Shown here: positions 25,301-34,213 of the stretch, piece by piece | Layout of the letters: each line of letters starts with the position of its first letter | How positions within the stretch are numbered: the stretch's first letter is position 1 | Source of the DNA: Mesostigma viride | Lineage: Eukaryota; Streptophyta; Mesostigmatophyceae; Mesostigmatales; Mesostigmataceae | NCBI GenBank assembly: GCA_009746045.1 | Contig: RPFO01000594.1 | Coordinates: forward strand, 5,001 to 69,000 | Reading direction: 5' to 3' | DNA length: 64,000 nt | The notes under the pieces: model-generated | What the model saw: the letters and a program-made list of their open reading frames with translations, nothing else | Told to the model about the DNA's origin: nothing | Databases searched by the model: none | Position numbers and translations under genes: made by a program

Positions 25301-25974
25301 TTGTGTAGGTCACTGGCAGCCGGAAAGCATTAGATCGAGCCGGCAGAGGTCGTGCTACATGTTACGCATCTAGAAGGGTATTTGATCAAATGCCAGCATC
25401 GAGAATGTCATTTGACTTGATCTCATGTGAGCCTGGGTGTTCTAGTTTGACAGGTTGTCAGCAAGCATGGTCATCCTTGTCTGTGCAATAACAATAGGAA
25501 CGGAAGCTTGATGCTAATTGAAGGACATTGGCAGGGTTACTTTGGTCAGCCGCAGGAAGGCACTCCTAAGTCATGGTGACGAGAATGGGAGTACCATGTG
25601 ACACTCCCTTGCACCTATCTCTCTCGCGACTGCTTGCCCAGCCACGCTGAGCGCCTGTGCATGCTTGCGTTCGCCACCTTATTTCGAACAACGTGCCTCG
25701 CTGAATATATTTGGTGTAACAGCTAGCAGCCAAGTGGCAAGGGAATGCCAACACAGGCACAGAGTTGCCAGAGTACCTGGAGTACGAAGGTGGCCCCGAG
25801 CAGTACATGCAACTGACCAAGTGGTGGGCCAGCCAGTTCCTGAAGCGACAGGGCGATGGGACAGGTACGGATTTGTTTGGAGGGGTTGGTGGGGGTTTGG
25901 GAGGCAGCGGTGCTTCCCAATTGCGCAGGGAGCCGTCCCGTCCCTCTCATGATGACGATGCCTCGGAGCTTTGA
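4339..25974 (+). CDS. GH99 glycoprotein endo-alpha-1,2-mannosidase-like protein (MANEA family), ten exons
   Basis: Exons: 4339-4514, 14061-14163, 16802-16897, 18008-18085, 19234-19335, 20788-20882, 21192-21356, 22157-22241, 24312-24531, 25757-25974. All introns are GT-AG and all phases agree, giving 445 residues (human MANEA is about 460). Residues 16-37 are hydrophobic, consistent with the family's type II Golgi anchor or a signal peptide. GH99 landmarks occur in order: YSVHIFYYLW/YG, LHWAHETLPHWNPDV, RYYPDRGCYSSRDP, VRVLVLSWWGPEW, IKLAFHLEPYAGRT, PLYYVYDSYLIP, GVFIGLLLD, AGGFDGGYSYFGS, SPGYDDTRIRPWN, then SITSFNEWGEGTQIE with the ExxE pair at E354/E357, which matches the family's catalytic glutamates. 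The family cleaves glucosylated mannose from N-glycans in the Golgi. The start is the first ATG in the open frame; Met9 is an alternative. The last exon ends in a Gly/Asp-rich tail not expected from the family; the fold should be complete without it. Confidence 0.9.
5260..5451. repeat. Poly-C tract and 38-bp tandem repeat (about 4 copies)
   Basis: A homopolymeric C run (about 5261-5284) is followed by about four copies of a 38-bp unit that starts GATACTGCTCGCTCGCAACA (5304-5451). It directly abuts the large satellite in GH99 intron 1. Confidence 0.9.
5454..13576. repeat. 8.1-kb satellite array of 70-bp (and 94-bp) units in GH99 intron 1
   Basis: More than a hundred head-to-tail units of 70 bp run through key blocks TGATCATCTCTGCATGAACA, CTTGTTTCTGTATCCTGGCC and GGGGCAACTGGGTG. 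Most differences are at two sites: CTCTTG versus GCGCTTG, and GATTAG, GGTTAG or GATCAG. A 94-bp form with a 24-bp linker (contains GCCCCGTCAAGTGTCGGC) recurs near 6035, 6130, 6222, 7857, 9700, 10705, 11077 and 12640. The array begins inside this linker (5454) and ends just after the linker's first bases (GAGAAG, 13576), so the 94-bp form may be ancestral. The pattern before the linker at 9700 recurs before the linker at 12640 with an offset of 2,942 bp (41 x 70 + 3 x 24). All frames contain stops, so it is not coding. Confidence 0.96.
14225..15578. repeat. 57-bp (53-bp variant) minisatellite in GH99 intron 2, each unit with a donor-like site
   Basis: About 24 units share GTGGGGAGCAGCACGGC and GTGCAGCAAGCGCAAG, followed by GTGAGTGAGCAG. 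Full units are 57 bp; shortened units lacking four bases are 53 bp and break any reading frame. Most units contain AAGGTGAGT, a strong 5' splice-site match, preceded by GCCAGGTGCAGCAAG, which resembles the end of GH99 exon 2 (GCCAGGTTTAAGAAGCACAAG). The long minus-strand open frames across it (Cys/Pro/His-rich) come from the repeat. Confidence 0.93.
15591..15865. repeat. 56-bp tandem copies of the exon 2/intron 2 boundary of the GH99 gene
   Basis: Copies of ATGCCAGGTTCAGGACGCAC followed by AAGGCAAG and GGTGATGAGTATG begin at 15592, 15648, 15704 and 15760 (56-bp spacing). A further diverged copy (GCCAGGTTTAGGACGCAG) lies at about 15833. The authentic boundary at 14142-14200 has the same order: GATGCCAGGTTTAAGAAGCA, donor, then GGTGATGACTATGGCC. 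These are duplicated exon-end plus intron-start segments. Confidence 0.85.
15974..16141. repeat. 13-bp minisatellite (CAGGTCGCATGGG), about 12-13 copies
   Basis: Tandem copies of CAGGTCGCATGGG with GAG, GTG and GGG endings. The array lies in GH99 intron 2, immediately before a LINE 3' end. Confidence 0.92.
16147..16290 (+). mobile_element. LINE ORF2 extreme C-terminus and 3' UTR fragment
   Basis: The reading EDSGRGARKPLTRSFR then stop (to 16231) matches SDSGRGAHTPVTRTYR then stop at the end of the LINE at 61992-62781. The following 3' UTR (TAGATAGCTCGATCCA, then CCCATCCCATATCCATCCCC) also matches. It is a 5'-truncated fragment inside GH99 intron 2, in the same orientation as the gene. I could not define a target duplication. 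Confidence 0.7.
18744..19260 (+). repeat. Dispersed copies of the GH99 exon 5 acceptor junction flanking a 25-bp minisatellite
   Basis: The exon 5 start, CACAGGGTGTCCACACAGAC (19229-19248), has look-alikes at about 18744 (CAAAGGAGTGCCCACACGGAC) and 19051 (CAAAGGGTGTCCACACCGAC). Between them, about 18782-19010, is a roughly 25-bp tandem repeat built on CCAAACCTTACAACGTTG and TTGCATG, 9-10 copies, degenerating to the right. All lie in GH99 intron 4 or at its boundary. Confidence 0.75.
19500..19805. repeat. 38-bp minisatellite in GH99 intron 5
   Basis: Seven or so units of 38 bp containing GATGTGTGCTGCTACTAGGC and ATGGCTCCTCTCACTTGA (for example starts at 19541 and 19579). A diverged precursor (ATGCTGATAGGCATGGGTC) sits at 19357, just after the exon 5 donor, so the array may have grown from the intron's own 5' end. 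Confidence 0.92.
20285..20740. repeat. Low-complexity intron 5 tracts: TAGTATGTGT repeat and TTCTATCCTCTTTC polypyrimidine repeat
   Basis: About 20285-20410 is a degenerate GTATGTGTTATAGTA microsatellite. About 20560-20740 is a run of TTCTATCCTCTTTCTGT-like units, a long polypyrimidine stretch upstream of the exon 6 acceptor (CACACAG at 20781-20787). No gene content. Confidence 0.85.
20941..21215 (+). repeat. Three degenerate tandem copies of the GH99 exon 7 acceptor junction
   Basis: TCATCCC recurs at 20941, 21035, 21114 and 21206 (spacing 94, 79, 92). Each unit has a CT-rich stretch, an acceptor-like CAG (21020, 21099, 21191) and then an exon-7-like start. The last is the authentic exon 7 start, CTACGACTCCTATCTCATCC. 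The middle copy, CTACAGCTCGTACGTCATCC, would read YSSYVIP before a stop. Intron 6 consists largely of these copies. Confidence 0.75.
22232..22327 (+). repeat. Four 24-bp copies of the GH99 exon 8/intron 8 donor junction
   Basis: Units start CAACGGGAAGGTGCGTTCGT, CAACATGAAGGCGTGTGTGG, CAACAGGAAGGTGCGTTTGG and CAACTGGAAGGTGAGGTTGT. The first contains the end of exon 8 (22241) and its donor. Units are 24 bp, so the frame stays open (K-V-R repeats) to a stop at 22323-22325. Donors in units 3 and 4 would add 16 or 24 residues in frame. Confidence 0.88.
22662..23322. mobile_element. Non-autonomous DNA transposon (MITE-like), 661 bp
   Basis: Perfect 14-bp terminal inverted repeats CAGGGGGGGTGTCC open and close the element, with similarity extending to AAAAACAA-like bases inside. 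It is flanked by the 7-bp direct repeat CGTTAAG (22655-22661 and 23323-23329). No transposase is encoded. The CAGGGG termini resemble hAT ends, but hAT duplications are usually 8 bp, so the superfamily is tentative. It lies in GH99 intron 8. The target region itself carries short CCCCGCGTTAAGTTAC-like repeats. Confidence 0.8.
23882..24310. repeat. 21-bp AACTACTACTGTACTATCCTT repeat and degenerate CT/GT-rich repeats before exon 9
   Basis: About seven units of a 21-bp repeat (AACTACTACTGTACTATCCT plus T) occupy 23882-24035. From 24120 to 24300 a degenerate repeat with TTGTGCATCC and GTTCAACTCTTG elements leads into the exon 9 acceptor (GGGTGCAG, 24304-24311). All are intronic. Confidence 0.8.
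25050..25281. repeat. 9-bp (CCCTAGCAG)n minisatellite in GH99 intron 9
   Basis: About 25 tandem copies of CCCTAGCAG with CCCTAGCCG variants in the middle. It resembles telomeric CCCTA-containing repeats only in part. Confidence 0.93.
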
Positions 25975-25977
25975 CGA

Positions 25978-26474
25978 ATGGTGCATGCCGGGGCTCACTT
26001 AAACCTGGGAGAACTGCGCAAGGGCATTATGAAGGCCCGGGCAGCCATATTGTTCAAGGAGCAGCTAGAAGAGGACATGAGGGGCTCCGGCCTCTCCGTG
26101 ATATGGAAAAGGATGCAGAACAAGGCCATCTGGGCCCAGGTTGCAGAGGACAACAATCCCCCTCCAGTGGGGAAGAGGCGCGTCACCCATCGTGGGAAGG
26201 ACGCCCGCCGCGACTGCTAGAACTAGCCACTACCTGCTATACGTGGCATGTCCCTAGCTCGGTTTTTTAGTTTAGGCATTAGATACATACAATAGATTCG
26301 CAGCAGTATGTGTCCATCCATCCATCCATCCATCCATCCATCCATCCATCCATCCATCCATCCATCCATCCATCCATCCATCCATCCATCCATCCATCCA
26401 TCCATCCATCCATCCATCCATCCATCCATCCATCCATCCATCCATCCATCCATCCATCCATCCATCCATCCATC
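25978..26474 (+). mobile_element. 5'-truncated LINE: ORF2 C-terminus plus (CATC)n tail
   Basis: An 80-residue frame (25978-26220) contains GLSVIWKRMQNKAIW and PPPVGKRRVT. These align with GLSVIWRQMVRKDRW and PKPVGAPRVT near the C-terminus of the LINE reverse transcriptase ORF at 61992-62689. After the stop, about 90 bp of 3' UTR leads into some 40 copies of CATC (26313-26474), a microsatellite tail typical of several LINE clades. The (CATC)n run gives open frames (Trp-Met-Asp-Gly or Ile-His-Pro-Ser) with no coding meaning. The insertion starts within a few bases of the GH99 stop codon, so it probably replaced or extended that gene's 3' UTR. It is a different family from the TTAA-tailed copies at 61.7-62.8 kb. 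Confidence 0.75.
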
Positions 26475-27156
26475 GGGGTTATTACTCTGACTCCCCAACG
26501 GGAGCACGTGGTTAATTGATTACTTAATAAATGAATTAATATTGTTCAATAATTAGTGGGGGGGGATTCTGCGTCAGGCGCACTTAGTAGTAAAGGCAAT
26601 CATCGTAGCGACTCAAGCTCCACTGATGATCGGCCCGGGACTTGTGGGAAGGACGCATTCATTCCATTTATTTAGTGTTGCTGCATACTTTATAGTTAGC
26701 ATTTGGTGGTGCATGCTCAACGGAGGTAGATGGCGTGCAGATAAGGGTCCTCTGCGGCCTGTCCTTCCGCTGCAGTGAGAGAACCTTGGGTGCACCCCTT
26801 CCTTCTAAAAATTGTGCGTTAGGGGTCAAAAGATTATTTATTAGTGACCATGTGATGTAGTCTGGCGATATAATTAACTTTTGAGCTACTTCACTTGTTA
26901 GTATTGAATGGAAGATTTGTACACTCAGGCACAAAAAGATCATGCAGTCCTCATCCTGCAAATTAGTACATCACTAGAGAATTTGTCGGGTGCATGTCAG
27001 GTGGCAACGATTATACATATCTACGGGCAACCCTGTAACTAAACTGCAACGTCCTGTAGCTACCCCCCGGCGCCCGCCCCCCCCCCCTGAAATTAGATAG
27101 CTAGATCGATCCATCCACCCCATCCCATATCCATCCCCCCAGCTGTGGATCCTAGG
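26475..27156. other. Intergenic remnant with LINE 3' UTR-like end
   Basis: No gene was recognised. At 26643-26657 the string TGTGGGAAGGACGCATTC echoes the end of the LINE frame upstream. 27093-27140 (TTAGATAGCTAGATCGATCC, then CCCATCCCATATCCATCCCC) matches the LINE 3' UTR at 16226-16268. The first LTR element is inserted 16 bp after this. Confidence 0.5.
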
Positions 27157-27873
27157 TGTAACAGTATTTTCTGACATCGTGTATACTGTTACATCCAAGC
27201 GGACGCGAACTTGGAGTTCAGCGTGCAGTGTAATGGCTAAGCTCTTTGTACGGCCAAAGTGTAAGGATTCCTGGCCTGACTTGACTTTTGGGGACTTATG
27301 TGCGGAGTGCCCTTTTGATGGTCCTTTGTGTTGGGCTCTGGACGGTATGGGACAGTACCTTGGAATCTATGTGTAATCTTACTGAAAGTCAGTTGAGTAT
27401 CTTTCGTAAGCGTGAAGTATGGCTTGAGGAAAACCTTACCTCATGGTCTGAATGGTGATTGGCTAGTGTCTTTTGGATTACGTCGGAGAGAAGAGGCCGT
27501 GAGAACAGGTGCGCCGTCATTCTGTCTCCATAGCCAGTCACCTCTCACCCAACATGTGAAGTTATTCTTACAACCAATCATTCTCACTTCAGGCCCTGTT
27601 ATTGGACAGTCATAACCAGTAGACAGGAAGTCTTGTGTCAGTACAAGCAAGCAAGGAGGCTCCCGACCAAAAGGGATCCACAGCTCCTGACCGACGGAGT
27701 AGATTCTGTCAGGAGTGCCCTACAGAAGCCAAAAAGACCAAGCTCAGTGACTCCTAGAGAATATCCGGAGTTCTTTAAGTTCCAACGAGTTTGCAAGTCA
27801 GTTTCGCTACAATAAGCAAGAGGTAAAAATCTTATTCCAATCGAAGCAGAATCGATCATTTTATGCTGTTAAA
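27157..27873 (+). repeat. 5' LTR of LTR element 1
   Basis: It matches 35436-36185 from TGTAACA through to the ATCGATCATT near its end. It is about 717 bp against 750 bp for the 3' copy because of indels. The right border is set by the primer site beginning TTGGTAAGCAGAGG at 27874. Confidence 0.88.
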
Positions 27874-27888
27874 TTGGTAAGCAGAGGT
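27874..27888 (+). promoter_or_regulatory. Primer-binding site of LTR element 1 (initiator tRNA-Met-like)
   Basis: TTGGTAAGCAGAGG directly follows the 5' LTR and resembles the TGGTATCAGAGC-type site complementary to initiator tRNA-Met used by many Ty3/gypsy elements. The equivalent place in element 2 reads TTGGTATCGGAGG. Confidence 0.6.
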
Positions 27889-28216
27889 TTGACCTCTGAA
27901 CTGACTTGGCAAGATTGGGACGAGTTCCGTGTACTGACTCTATCAGTATAGGTACATGTCAACACACACATTCTCGCAGACCGCGACGAACGAGCGAGGA
28001 AGACTCTTATCTCAGGAACAAGAGTCTTCCTGAGACTCTAGTGTCTTCTTGTAAAGACACAACGTCAAGGTTAGCATTGTGGAAAGGCAAAAATGATGTC
28101 TGCACTTTCTCCTATAAGTCGACTGCCCACCACTCGCCAAACCCTGATGGAAGTGCGATTGCAGGTTCTTCTCAGCTCCCGAAACCCCCTGAATTTTCTG
28201 ATTTGTTCTTAGACGC

Positions 28217-31200
28217 ATGCACACCATGTCTCAGTCTACGCAGGTAGAGATTCCTAATGGCGCTGCGTCTGTGGCAGATCAGAAACTGGTCACTGTCGAC
28301 CTCAAGACACAACTGGCGACGCTTCTGGAAAGTCAGCCGACGACTTCACTTACTACCCCTGTTTCGACACCTGTTCCTCTTGGACGAGAGGACACTAAGG
28401 TGGCTACCTCTCCTCGTCAGGGAAAGCTCTTTCTTTTGGAAGAGCACATGAAAGCCCTTAGTCAAGGCCTCGACACTCTCATGGCTGAACGCTCTCATTT
28501 ACAGTCACGCATTGTCGCATTGCAGACGTCAATTTCCCAACAGCCGTCAGTGACGAAGCTGTCAGCCCCAGCTGTCTCTCAGGCGACACGTACAGAAGAA
28601 CCGGCGACTACTGCCGCCTCATCCCTAACTATAGATCTGATGTCACGACTCTTGAATGTGCCCTTCATCCTGTCTGTGACACCCACACCCTCTAACCCAA
28701 CTGATGATTCTCGTCGTGGTGATGACTGAGTTCCTGCATACCCTCGCATGGACAATCTCCCTCTTCTGCACCGTCCTAATCTCACACCTCTCACTTTCAA
28801 GGTGTGGAAACGTGCTGTGACAGAACTCTTCTTATCTGGGAGACTAACTATGGCAAAGCAAGTCACAAGATCCCCTTTCAGATCAAGGCTCTTCTCGTCA
28901 AACAGATGATGTCTGAAGCTGCTCGCAACAGATTTGAACGCATGCTTGAGCAGGCTGTGTCTGAATTCACAGACATGGATGTTGTGTTGAGGGCCTACCA
29001 GGTCTCCCTCCTCCCACAAGACCAGCTGCGTCTTGGCAGGAAAGCGTTCGAGCACTATACACAAGAGGGTCTGGCTCTGCGTGAGTACTATGAGGGGCGG
29101 AGCGACTTGAAGGCCAAGGTCTATGACTGTGACTGCAATGAGGCCAAATACAGGTTCTATTATGGTCTGGCGCCCTCCCCAGAGAAGAATTGAACAAGAA
29201 CTTCCCTGCTGTCCCCATGCAGGATTGGAAACTGGAAGAGATGCAACGCTACGTGCTCACTCTGTGCCGCGTGACAGCTCTTGCAGGCAAGTGGACGTCA
29301 AGTAAGCCAGCAGGCAAGAATCTGCCCCTCGACAGCAATGAGCCAGAGTTTTCCCCTGAGCTGAGCGCCACTAACACTGACAACGCTTGCTACGTGTGTG
29401 GTGAACAGGGTCACTTTGCCAAAGAATGAAGAGGAAGAGGAACCTGTTTCCTCCGGACACTCGTGGTCCCCTGGGGTCTCTCCCTCACAAGAGACCTGAC
29501 CAACTGCCACCTGGGGTCATGCAGACACCGCACCATCAACAGCCTGGGTTCACACCCAACTTCCAGAGATGCCCCAAGGATGACTGTAAACCTGGACACC
29601 CTTGTAACTCACGTTTTGACCATCACCCACGAGCAGGCAGGCCTGAAGGAAGAAGGAACAGGACTGCTAGACTGCTCAATGCTATCACTCAAGCATGGAT
29701 GAGGGTTCCTCTGACCACAGTGATGCAGGAAAAGACTCTCCCTCTTCAGGCTCACAGATTCCTGTGGATGCCCTACCCCACGCCCCTGAGCCTTCAAAAA
29801 ACTGAGTGCAGGGCGACCGCAATATGTTTCCGGCAACAACGGCACTACACCTGGACTGGAGCTTCCTCTCAACTGTCTTCCTAGAAGACGTACTTCCTCT
29901 GAGGAGGAGTTTTCTGTCAACAGTCTTCCAGTAAGACGTACCGGTGTAGAGCCCACCCCGCCTGTGAAGAGTGAGATTACGTTACAAGGCTAGGCTGTGC
30001 AGCCATGATAGTCTTAAGGCACCTCCTGGTTTTATGTGCCTTATAGACTCAGGAGCAGGCAGTAATTTTGTGTCTGCCTCCTTTGTGGCCATGTGCCAGC
30101 TGCCTATCCTTCCTCACTCTTCCTCCGTCGGAGTCATCTATTCAGATGGCAGGCGTGCAGAGTCTCCTGGTTATGTTGATCTCTCCTTTCGAGTCAACTC
30201 TTTGCAGACTATGAGGGTGCAGGCTGATGTCATTCCTTTGACAGCTACTGATGTCATCTTAGGTATGCCCTGGCTCGTAGAGCATGAACCGCAGACAGCG
30301 TGGGGTAAGCAAACTGTTCATTTCAGGGATGGTTGTACCTGGAGCAGTTTGTCAAGTGTCGATAGTGGACACGGGTCTGTCAGCACGCAATGTTGTTCAA
30401 TTGTATGGTGCAGGCTGTGAATGGCCCCTCTGTCCCTACCCCTAGGAGTAGGAGTAGAAATCTAGTATCAGGTAGACGCATTATATCTGCTCGACAGCTC
30501 AAGACGTATATGAGGACACATCCCAATGCTAGCAATTTCTTGAAACCTGAGCAGCTAGTAGACAGTATTTCTTCTTTAGGTGGTCACGAGCTTAATGCGG
30601 TGTCTATGGAGCTCACCCCTGAAGAAGCTAGCAGGCATAGTGTTTTGCTAGATCAGTATGCTAGCATCTTTGAAGAAAAGATGCCCACCTATCCTCCTGA
30701 AGGTCCCATCGTTCATAGGATCCAGTTAGAGCCTGGCAGCAAGCCTCCATTCTCTCTCATGTATAATAGAATGGGTCCTGCTGAAATGGCAGAACTAAAG
30801 ACCATTCTCATCAGTCTTCTAGAGGCTGGCATCATCCTACCAGCCAATAGTCCCTTTAGTTCTGGGTGTTTACTAGTTCCTAAACATGATGGTGGCTGGA
30901 GGTTGTGTATAGACTTGAGAGGTCTCAACAAGATAACTGTCAAGTCTAAATACCCACTTCCTAGAATAGATGACTTTAGAGCGTACAGCTGGTGCTAAGT
31001 ATTTTACTAAGCTTGATCTGCGACATGATTTCTGGCAGATCAGGATAGCACCAGAAGACATCCACAAAACAGCATTCACTACTCCATGGGGTCAATATCA
31101 ATGGACAGTGATGCCAATGCGTGCTAGTAACTCACCTGCCACCACGCAGATGTATAGGAACAATTTGTTTGGTCATATGAAGGGGAATGGTCTGCCGCAG

Positions 31201-32890
31201 ACTTCTCCAGATTTGAAGAATCCTGCTTTTAGTGACTTTCGCTTTCAGTATGACAAGTCTAGAAAACTGCGAAGGACTTGCTATGTGGTTTATTTGGATG
31301 GCATCTTGATCTTCTCACAGGCGTTTGAAGATCATCTGGAGGATGTGGAGGAGGCCTTGAAGGTCTTGCAAGCCAGGCACCTGTCTGTAAATTGGTCTAA
31401 GGTAGAGTGGGGCCATCAAGTTCAGTTCGTGGGCTATGTGCTAGGAGCCAATGGTCTCTCTCCTGACCCTTCTTTAGAAACCGTTCAAAAAATGAAAAAG
31501 GTTTGCCTCTATTGCTCAGTGGCCTATGCCCAAGACTGTCAGTGAGGTGAAATCTTTTCTTGGACCAGTGGGCAGTGGTATAGACGTTTTATCCCTCAGA
31601 TGGCGTGTATCACGTTACCTTTGGTAGCCCTTCTCAAGAAAGACTCTCAATTCTCCTGGTATGAGCAGTGTCAGACTGCATTTGACACTCTCAACAAGCA
31701 GAAGCTTATCTCTGCACCTGTCTTGGTTGGCCCCGATCCCTCCCTTCCTTACCAGGTTAGGTCTAACGCCTCACAAGGCGCCATAGGAGCAGTTTTGGCT
31801 CAGGATCATGGCAATGGTCCTCAGCCAGTAGAATATACGTCTACACTAAAACCATGACCCCTGCAGAAAGAAACTACCCTGTTCATGAACAGGAACTGTT
31901 GGGATTAGTGTGGGCCTGTCACCACTGGAGGCACCTTCTCTTAGGAGGTCACTTCTCTGTAGAGAGTGCCGCTAGGAATGATAAGGGTGACACCTCTCTT
32001 ACCCTTATGACTGATCATAAACCTCTCATTCATGTGTTGAGTCAGACTAAGCTCAGCAAGAGGATGATGGGTTGGTTAGAGCTCCTCGGGCAGTTCTCAC
32101 CCTTGGAAGTCACCTATGTCAAGGGGACAGAGAACGTGGTGCCATATGCTCTCTCTAGACGCCCAGATTATTTAGAAGAGTTCTTTCGGACCGTAGGATG
32201 TGCTGCCACGCACAAGGATATTTCTGATGACGTGATAGACAAGAGCATAGTTCCATCTAGGTGGGTTACTGGAGATATAGAGAAGGATACTCCCCTTCCT
32301 TTGTCTCCAGTGGGTCCAGATACCCCCTTGGTTCTGCCTAATCCCTTGTGTATCTCTCTAATGAATGTTCTTAGGGATTTTACCAAAACTGAGGAGCTGG
32401 CTACCCAAGCCATCCAGCATGGTGAATTTGGGAAGCCTGTATAGTACCAGGATGGTATTCTATATGTTCATACCCATGGCAAGTTTGGCAACGTGACTCG
32501 CAAAATCTATGTGCCTAAACTTGTTGTTCCCACGGTGTTGAATTGCTTTCATGATGACATCACTTGCGCTCACCCTAGTGTGGAAAAGCTCCAAGTGCAG
32601 GTCCTGAAGAGATTCTGGTGGCCTGGTCTCCTCCATGACATTCAATCATATGTGCAGAGTTGTGACTCCTGTCAGCGAATGAAGGCTAGAAACCATACTA
32701 AGCCTGAGATCCCTAGGGCTATGCCTATTCCGCTCAGACCCTGGATTTCCATCACTATGGATTTTATTTGTGGTCTGCCTCTTTCTGATGCAGGGAATGA
32801 CAGGATCCTTGTTGTCATGGATAGACTCAGCCGTATGTGTCACCTGATCCCCTGCAAGTCCAACCTGACCTGAGCCGCTCAGTGTGTGGA
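28217..32890 (+). pseudogene. gag-pol remains of LTR element 1
   Basis: Fossil gag (about 28.2-29.4 kb) ends with a CCHC knuckle (CYVCGEQGHFAKE). It is followed by protease (about 30.0-30.3 kb), reverse transcriptase (about 30.6-31.5 kb), RNase H with MTDHKPLIHV (about 31.6-32.2 kb), and the zinc-binding and early catalytic parts of integrase (WWPGLLHDIQ, CDSCQRMKAR, MDFICGLPLSDAGNDRILVV; about 32.5-32.9 kb). Coding capacity is lost through multiple breaks. Element 2 is its close relative. Confidence 0.88.
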
Positions 32891-32897
32891 TCTCTTT

Positions 32898-34213
32898 ATG
32901 AAGCATCCAGAAGCCGATGACACTGTGGAATCTTCTGGTGGGACTTGTGGAAGCCAATAGAGAGTTTGATGTGGCCCTAGTGGTGAGGATGCGTGCTGAG
33001 AGCTGGCCCCTGAATGCAGGATGTTCTCTGGTCCCACTGCCTTACGCTCCTTTCCCCCCACTCGGGATGCCTGAGAGAATTCAGCACCCCATACAGAATG
33101 TTGATTCCACTGCAGACTGCGGAGCCTCATCACCTTATGGGTTGGCTCAAGCTTTAGTGGGCCTACAAGGATCTGATGGCACGGCACGCAGATGGATGGC
33201 GTGAAGATCGTCACAGGAAGGCTGTGGTCACTTAAGCCTACCCTGCTGTGCTGAAGAAATATGAGCCCATGTTGGGGGCTCCTGCCCAGACCTGTCTTGC
33301 CGTCTCCATTAACAGGTCCTCGACTTTCTTGTACTCTATGATCAAAGAACACCCTGAGGTGTTTGGGTTGAGACAACCAGTCCCGTGTGTTGTACCAGGT
33401 GTGAACAGTGGCACAGTTGACCACTGAGGTCCGTTGGAGTCTTTTCTTATAGAAGACTTGACGGCTGAGCTTCTTTCCCTGCCGGAAGACTGATGGAGCA
33501 TTTTGGTTCTATAATTGATGGAGTATTATGGGTCTTCGACTACTGTGATATTCATTCTTCAACGACTGTTGATTAACTGGAATCTTTGAAGCACTAAAAT
33601 GCTCCATCAGTCTTCCAGCAGGGAAAAAAGCTCAGCCGTCACGTCTTCTATAAGAAAAGACTCCAACGGACCTCAGTGGTCAACAGTGCCACTGTTCACA
33701 CCTGGTACCACACACGAGGCTGGTTGTCTCAACCCAAACACCTCCTCAGGGTGTTCTTTAATCATAGAGTACATACAAGAAAGTCCAAGACCTGTTAATG
33801 GAGACGGCAAGACAGGTCTGGGCAGGAGCCCCCAACATGGGCTCATATTTCTTCAGCACAGCAGGGTAGGCTTAAGTGACCACAGCCTTCCTGTGACGAT
33901 CTTCACGCCATCCATCTGCGTGCCGTGCCATCAGATCCTTGTAGGCCCACTAAAGCTTGAGCCAACCCATAAGGTGATGAGACTCCGCAATCTGCAGTGG
34001 AATCAACATTCTGTATGGGGTGCTGATCTCTCTCAGGCATACCGAGTAGGGGGAAAAGGAGCGTAAGGCAGTGGGACCAGAAGATCCTGCATTCAGGGGC
34101 CAGCTCTCAGCACGCATCCTCTCCCCCAATGCCACATCAAACTCTCTATTGGCTTCCACAAGTCCCACCAGAAGATTCCACAGTGTCATCGGATTCTGGT
34201 TGCTTCTAGAAAC
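32898..34213. repeat. Large inverted repeat (two ~610-bp arms, 92-bp spacer) inside LTR element 1
   Basis: Sequence 32898-33504 is the near-exact reverse complement of 33597-34213. For example GGGACTTGTGGAAGCCAATA at 32940 pairs with TATTGGCTTCCACAAGTCCC near 34150. The spacer 33505-33596 carries an imperfect TGATGGAGTATT echo of the arm end. It lies where the integrase C-terminus would be expected. It could be a foldback insertion or an inverted duplication of the element's 3' region. Confidence 0.88.

Noticed and set aside
26223-26519. Frames of Trp-Met-Asp-Gly or Ser-Ile-His-Pro repeats
   Set aside because: Translation of a CATC microsatellite at a LINE tail.
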